Assembly: GCA_050114795.1 (NCBI GenBank)
Contig: JASFRS010000037.1
Coordinates: 1-17,056 of the forward strand
Length of the DNA: 17,056 nucleotides
Origin: JASFRS01 sp050114795
GTDB taxonomy: Bacteria > Pseudomonadota > Alphaproteobacteria > Sphingomonadales > CAKZYD01
Direction: 5' to 3'
Positions 15,102 through 17,056 of the stretch are shown here, one piece after another; the first letter of the stretch is position 1; each line of letters begins with the position of its first letter. The translations under genes and the position numbers were made by a program. A model generated the notes under the pieces. The model did no database searches and was not told the DNA's origin. It was given only the letters and a program-made list of their open reading frames with translations.

Positions 15102-15679
15102 GATTTTTGTGCCTCCAAAGCCGTGACGATGCTTTTCACCACTGTTTCATGAGGGCCCGCGCCTGTCCTGATATGAATTTGCGCTTGTTGATATTTGGGC
15201 TGCCGTTCATTCAACAATTTTGCCAATATTTGCTTCGGATTACCTTTGCGCAGCAAGGGTCGCGTATTACGTCTTGCGGTGCGTTCAACTAAAGTATCCA
15301 AATCTGCGCGTAACCAGATGGCGATAGCCTGGTCTAAAATCAATGCCCGTGTTTCATCATTTATGAAAGCACCGCCACCGGTTGCCAGAACCTTTGGGCT
15401 GCCATCCAATAGGCGTTGAATAACCCGGCGCTCTCCGTCGCGAAATTCATCTTCGCCATAGAGTTCGAAAATATCGCTGACGCTTAAACCTGCTGCTTTT
15501 TCAATTTCTGCGTCCGTGTCAATGAAGTCCAAGCCAAGCCGTGCTGCAAGGCGTCGCCCCACAGTTGTCTTGCCACATCCCATCATTCCAACCAGAACCA
15601 AAGTTTGATTGACGTGCTGCTTAGGCTGTTGCTGGTCGTTTTCAGACTTGGTCACAGTTCGGTCAAAGTCCCCGCTCAT
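15098..15679 (-). CDS. aroK: Shikimate kinase
   Basis: 193 residues. It phosphorylates shikimate at the 3-hydroxyl with ATP. The P-loop GMMGCGKT is at 31-38, the shikimate-binding DTDAEIE at 54-60, FRDGE with its Arg at 80, GGG at 101-103, and the lid Arg in NTRPLLRKGNP at about 140. LNERQPKYQQA is the conserved adenine-side helix. About 25 polar residues precede the first strand, an N-terminal extension often seen in alphaproteobacteria; the next Met is inside the P-loop, so the ATG at 15679 is the workable start despite a weak ribosome binding site. It is the first gene of the aroK-aroB-transporter unit, divergent from the small membrane-protein gene across 193 bases. Confidence 0.97.
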   Translation of the reverse strand: MSGDFDRTVTKSENDQQQPKQHVNQTLVLVGMMGCGKTTVGRRLAARLGLDFIDTDAEIEKAAGLSVSDIFELYGEDEFRDGERRVIQRLLDGSPKVLATGGGAFINDETRALILDQAIAIWLRADLDTLVERTARRNTRPLLRKGNPKQILAKLLNERQPKYQQAQIHIRTGAGPHETVVKSIVTALEAQKS

Positions 15680-15699
15680 AAATGAATAGGCATTTGAAG

Positions 15700-15728
15700 A
15701 GTATAGGCTCTTCCATGCTTTAGGTGAA
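15700..15728 (-). promoter_or_regulatory. Candidate sigma-70 promoter for aroK-aroB
   Basis: On the minus strand, TTCACC (15728-15723) and TATACT (15705-15700) are 17 bases apart, matching four and five of six consensus positions. Transcription would begin near 15693, leaving a short leader of about 14 bases before the aroK ATG, consistent with its weak ribosome binding site. A 6-base inverted repeat, GAAGAG (15696-15701) and CTCTTC (15708-15713), covers the -10 box and could be an operator. The assignment is by eye. Confidence 0.42.
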
Positions 15729-15872
15729 TATGCGCCTCTTTGGCCCTTGGCAAGGATTTCGCCTTAGAATTTAACTAGCGTGCGGTTGTTGCATTAAGGC
15801 GGCCTTGTAGATAGACATAGTCAGGGGTTAAAGATATGCGCGGTTTTGGCGCTCGGATAATGCTTAGAGATT

Positions 15873-16013
15873 ATGAAAAATTTTATTTTGATCGTTATTG
15901 CCTTGGTCTTCCTGCTGATAGTTGGCGGCGCGCTATATTTACTGGCGGCGGATATTCCTGCCCCAACTCAGCGCATCGAACATACCATCGACGACAGCCG
16001 CTTTCCCGACTGA
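15873..16013 (+). CDS. 46-residue single-pass membrane protein
   Basis: A short gene of 47 codons, easily missed. The ATG at 15873 opens Met-Lys-Asn followed by an unbroken hydrophobic helix (about residues 4-26) and then a polar tail with DIPAPTQRIEHTI (27-39) and the ending DSRFPD. This is a signal-anchor layout with the tail probably in the periplasm. From memory, alphaproteobacteria have short uncharacterised proteins with the same layout and a D-I-P-A-P ... D-x-R-F-P tail, which argues it is real; a search would settle this. Its TGA stop shares one base with the ATG of the next gene (TGATG), so the two should be translated together. Upstream purines GCTTAGAGA give only a weak ribosome binding site. 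A second open frame runs through the whole gene (see findings). Function unknown. Confidence 0.72.
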   Translation: MKNFILIVIALVFLLIVGGALYLLAADIPAPTQRIEHTIDDSRFPD

Positions 16014-17056
16014 TGAGGGGGATTTTTCCTGTTGTTTTGGCGCTGTTCGCAACGACGGCCGCCGCTCAGGATGCCGTGGTGGTCGACCCGGACGCCGCGC
16101 GGCGGGCGCAGTTGTTTGAAGGCGACCGTTCTTCGGATGCGCAAAACAATCACGTTCGTGAGGCAAGTGGGCCGCCCCGGTCTCTCAGTTTGTCACCGCT
16201 TTTGTCAGATGACTTGGGCGTCAAACTTAAGCGCGATGAAGATGTTGCGGAAGAAACGCCATTTGTGGAAACACCTTCCCAAGATGAAGTTGGTGAGCAA
16301 CCGTCACTTTTGGCGGAGGATGTTTTTGTTGCCCAATTATCCAATTGGGATATCGCAGCGGTTGGAACATTGACACCAGAATTCGGCGGGCTTGACGTAG
16401 ATAGTTGGGGTGATGCAACGATCAATGAAGCTTTAAGCGCATTAGAAGACTTGCCGGTCGATGTTGCCTCTCCAACTCTTCAAAACTTATTGCAGAAATT
16501 GCTTTTAAGCGCGCTTACGCCGCCGCAGGGCAGCGAAGCTCAGGGATGGATGCTGATTAAAAAACGGCTGGACCTTATCCGGGCGCGAGGTGATGTGGAT
16601 GGTTTGGCCGGATTGCTTGATAGACTACCTGCTTTAGAAGGCCCTGATAGCTTAGCTCCGGTGCGTGTTGACGGTTATTTAATGGCCGGGGATTTCGCTT
16701 CCGCCTGCGCTGAAACTCAGCGACAGTTGGGAGAAAAGTCAGATGCTTATTGGCTGGAAGTCGATATTGCCTGCCGCGCCATGAGCGGTGATATGGCAGG
16801 CGCCCGGCTGGCTTTGGATGCAATGCGGGAGCAACGCTATGTCGATCCTCATTTTGCAACTTTGATTGAAGGGTTGTTTGATACCCAATTGGCTTCACTT
16901 TCCGCTGATGCGGTCTTGCAAGAAAATGGAGAGTGGCCTGAAGATGTGCAAATTACGCCTCTTTATTTCGCTTTGGCGCAGGCGCAGGGGCGGAAATTGC
17001 CTCAGGATAAAATTCTTTCGGACCCTTTGATGCGTGTGGCTTTGGCGGGTTCACCA
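16013..17056 (+). CDS. Secreted alpha-helical repeat-like protein (3' end missing)
   Basis: Partial: 348 codons without a stop to the window edge. The chosen ATG at 16013 gives a signal peptide (Arg, hydrophobic core, likely cut after TAAA near residue 18, before QDAVVVDPDAARR). A low-complexity acidic stretch follows to about residue 105. The rest is helical, with Ala/Leu/Asp-rich units such as RARGDVDGLAGLLDRLPAL, YLMAGDFASACAETQRQL and CRAMSGDMAGARLALDAM that resemble degenerate TPR-type hairpins without a clean consensus. It probably lies in the periplasm and binds other proteins or the cell envelope. The frame stays open upstream to an ATG at 15836, but that start would bury the signal peptide and erase the small gene. 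It is coupled to that gene by a 1-base overlap. I do not recognise a characterised family. Confidence 0.72.
   Translation, partial: MRGIFPVVLALFATTAAAQDAVVVDPDAARRAQLFEGDRSSDAQNNHVREASGPPRSLSLSPLLSDDLGVKLKRDEDVAEETPFVETPSQDEVGEQPSLLAEDVFVAQLSNWDIAAVGTLTPEFGGLDVDSWGDATINEALSALEDLPVDVASPTLQNLLQKLLLSALTPPQGSEAQGWMLIKKRLDLIRARGDVDGLAGLLDRLPALEGPDSLAPVRVDGYLMAGDFASACAETQRQLGEKSDAYWLEVDIACRAMSGDMAGARLALDAMREQRYVDPHFATLIEGLFDTQLASLSADAVLQENGEWPEDVQITPLYFALAQAQGRKLPQDKILSDPLMRVALAGSP

Noticed and set aside
16032..16373. Open frame of 113 codons on + overlapping the right-end secreted protein
   Set aside because: It is in another frame of a gene with a clear signal peptide and helical pattern; its product has no coherent features, so it is a shadow.
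1..17056. CRISPR arrays, transposases, phage genes, toxin-antitoxin pairs, tRNA genes
   Set aside because: I looked for regularly spaced repeats, terminal inverted repeats, integrase or transposase motifs and tRNA-like cloverleaves by eye and saw none; a tool scan could still reveal small RNAs.

Overview
The window reads as a stretch of chromosome from an alphaproteobacterium. The main evidence is the run aroK-aroB-CorC/HlyC transporter, bolA, a zinc-finger-like/J-domain protein, cobS and cobT (aerobic cobaltochelatase subunits), a phytase-like secreted protein, and rpmB. From memory this gene company is typical of that class, but I could not search to confirm it. No tRNA, rRNA, CRISPR array, transposase, phage gene or attachment site is visible, and no gene-free gap exceeds about 210 bases.

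Left end (1-3010, + strand): the tail of what looks like a cell-surface polysaccharide locus. It holds a CDP-glycerol glycerophosphotransferase-like enzyme cut by the window edge, a PAPS-dependent sulfotransferase, and a family 2 glycosyltransferase. The last two are 11 bases apart with a strong ribosome binding site between them. Part of this region is clearly AT-richer than the cob/aro region. Next come a small secreted four-cysteine protein (3093-3410), methionine sulfoxide reductase A (3494-4027) and an outer-membrane beta-barrel protein (4092-4802). A secreted right-handed beta-helix protein (4806-5768, minus) converges on the barrel gene.

Middle (5940-7880, + strand): a DoxX-like membrane protein abuts meaB, the G3E GTPase that protects B12-dependent methylmalonyl-CoA mutase. 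Then comes rpmB (L28) with its own predicted promoter, a leader hairpin, and a perfect 28-base palindromic terminator followed by a T run.

Right half (7870-15679, mostly minus strand): two minus-strand transcription units. One is J-domain protein -> cobS -> cobT -> phytase-like protein, with a 1-base cobS/cobT overlap and short gaps. The other is aroK -> aroB -> CorC/HlyC transporter, with a 4-base aroK/aroB overlap. bolA lies on the + strand between them, divergent from the J-domain gene and overlapping the transporter gene tail to tail.

Right end (15873-17056, + strand): divergent from aroK is a 46-residue single-pass membrane protein. It is coupled by a 1-base overlap to a secreted alpha-helical repeat-like protein that runs off the window. 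The small gene lies inside a second open frame that is continuous with its neighbour, so it is easy to miss.

I see no clear undescribed defence or mobile system. The points most worth following are the hidden small membrane-protein gene and its secreted partner, the motif-rich beta-helix protein, the rpmB leader hairpin, and the sulfotransferase/phosphopolyol transferase surface locus that continues to the left.
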